A stretch of 14,194 nucleotides of DNA, taken from positions 1-14,194 of the forward strand of contig CAMGRE010000039.1 in the NCBI GenBank assembly GCA_946061355.1. The letters are read 5' to 3'. The notes beneath the pieces were generated by a model. The model was not told the origin of the DNA. It saw only the letters and a program-made list of their open reading frames with translations, and searched no databases. The position numbers and the translations under genes are program-made. Positions 14,054-14,194 of the stretch are shown one piece after another (the stretch's first letter is position 1; every line of letters starts with the position of its first letter). The DNA is from an uncultured bacterium (lineage in GTDB: Bacteria; Bacillota; Clostridia; Lachnospirales; Lachnospiraceae).

Positions 14054-14108
14054 AGTCCGTTCGGACTTTTGCTTTGTCTTTCTGTTTTGCATTTTGTCTT
14101 TCTGTTTT
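14054..14108 (-). promoter_or_regulatory. bioB leader: small hairpin and 16-bp direct repeats
   Basis: The bioB leader contains TTTGTCTTTCTGTTTT (plus-strand sense) twice, at 14073-14088 and 14093-14108, a 20-base period. Nearer the gene, AGTCC and GGACT (14054-14067) form a five-bp stem around a four-base loop. No riboswitch is recognised. Confidence 0.4.
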
Positions 14109-14125
14109 TCCTTACAGCCTTTTTG

Positions 14126-14155
14126 ACTTTACACCTTTTGCCCGCCAATTGTCAA
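14126..14155 (-). promoter_or_regulatory. Promoter of the bioB-bioY unit
   Basis: On the minus strand a perfect TTGACA (14155-14150) and TAAAGT (14131-14126) lie 18 bases apart. The -35 box is inside the proximal half of the biotin operator. Confidence 0.7.
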
Positions 14156-14180
14156 CCCGTATGTTATCGTTGGTTTACAT
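14149..14180. promoter_or_regulatory. BirA-type biotin operator
   Basis: TTGTCAACC, 14 bases, GGTTTACAT: an inverted repeat agreeing with the known BirA box (TTGTAAACC, 14-15 bases, GGTTTACAA) at all but two positions. BirA carrying biotinyl-AMP would bind here and cover the -35 of bioB, shutting off bioB and bioY when biotin is plentiful. Confidence 0.88.
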
Positions 14181-14194
14181 TCTTCCTCTCATTT

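Overview
This window looks like chromosomal DNA from an anaerobic Gram-positive member of the Clostridia, most likely Lachnospiraceae. The inference rests on rubrerythrin and rubredoxin-type proteins, a DUF4250 gene, an ASKHA/[2Fe-2S] reactivase-like protein, a perfect CIRCE element, AGGAGG ribosome binding sites and a BirA-type biotin operator. No 16S or other taxonomic marker is present, so the family is inferred. Every gene supported here lies on the minus strand; long plus-strand frames are antisense shadows.

Layout in transcription order (right to left). (1) 14194-12452: biotin module, with a BirA-like operator overlapping a promoter, then bioB and the biotin transporter gene bioY. (2) 12412-11322: a TTGACA/TATAAT promoter carrying two TetR-type operators drives a two-helix membrane protein and a TetR regulator, so the unit looks autoregulated. 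(3) 11266-10133: a low-GC accessory stretch holding a phd antitoxin with its own promoter and palindromes, a 5'-truncated doc toxin remnant, a 33-bp near-perfect palindrome, and a non-coding array of five hairpin units with a 53-bp period. (4) 10132-4683: CIRCE and promoter, then clpB, a 57-aa DUF4250 gene that overlaps the next gene by 4 bp, an ASKHA-domain [2Fe-2S] protein, and an HD-GYP protein overlapping that by 13 bp. This looks like one HrcA-controlled operon. (5) 4587-1: class II aldolase, a long frame joining a rubredoxin/glutamate-synthase-like oxidoreductase to rubrerythrin, a CPA1 cation/proton antiporter, and the start of trkA, which runs off the window.

Functional links: the biotin genes form a salvage or last-step pair (import plus sulfur insertion) with repressor control. 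clpB heads a stress operon that also carries a metallocofactor-type reactivase and a possible cyclic-di-nucleotide enzyme. Rubrerythrin and the rubredoxin-bearing oxidoreductase fit peroxide detoxification in an anaerobe. Antiporter plus TrkA suggests monovalent cation homeostasis.

The least explained items are the 53-bp array, whose ten half-sites are all spaced near whole helical turns; the stop-less joint between the glutamate-synthase-like gene and rubrerythrin, which still carries an intact ribosome binding site; a 14-bp perfect hairpin inside the 5' end of the ASKHA gene; a BioB lacking one classical [2Fe-2S] ligand; and the double operator in the TetR unit.
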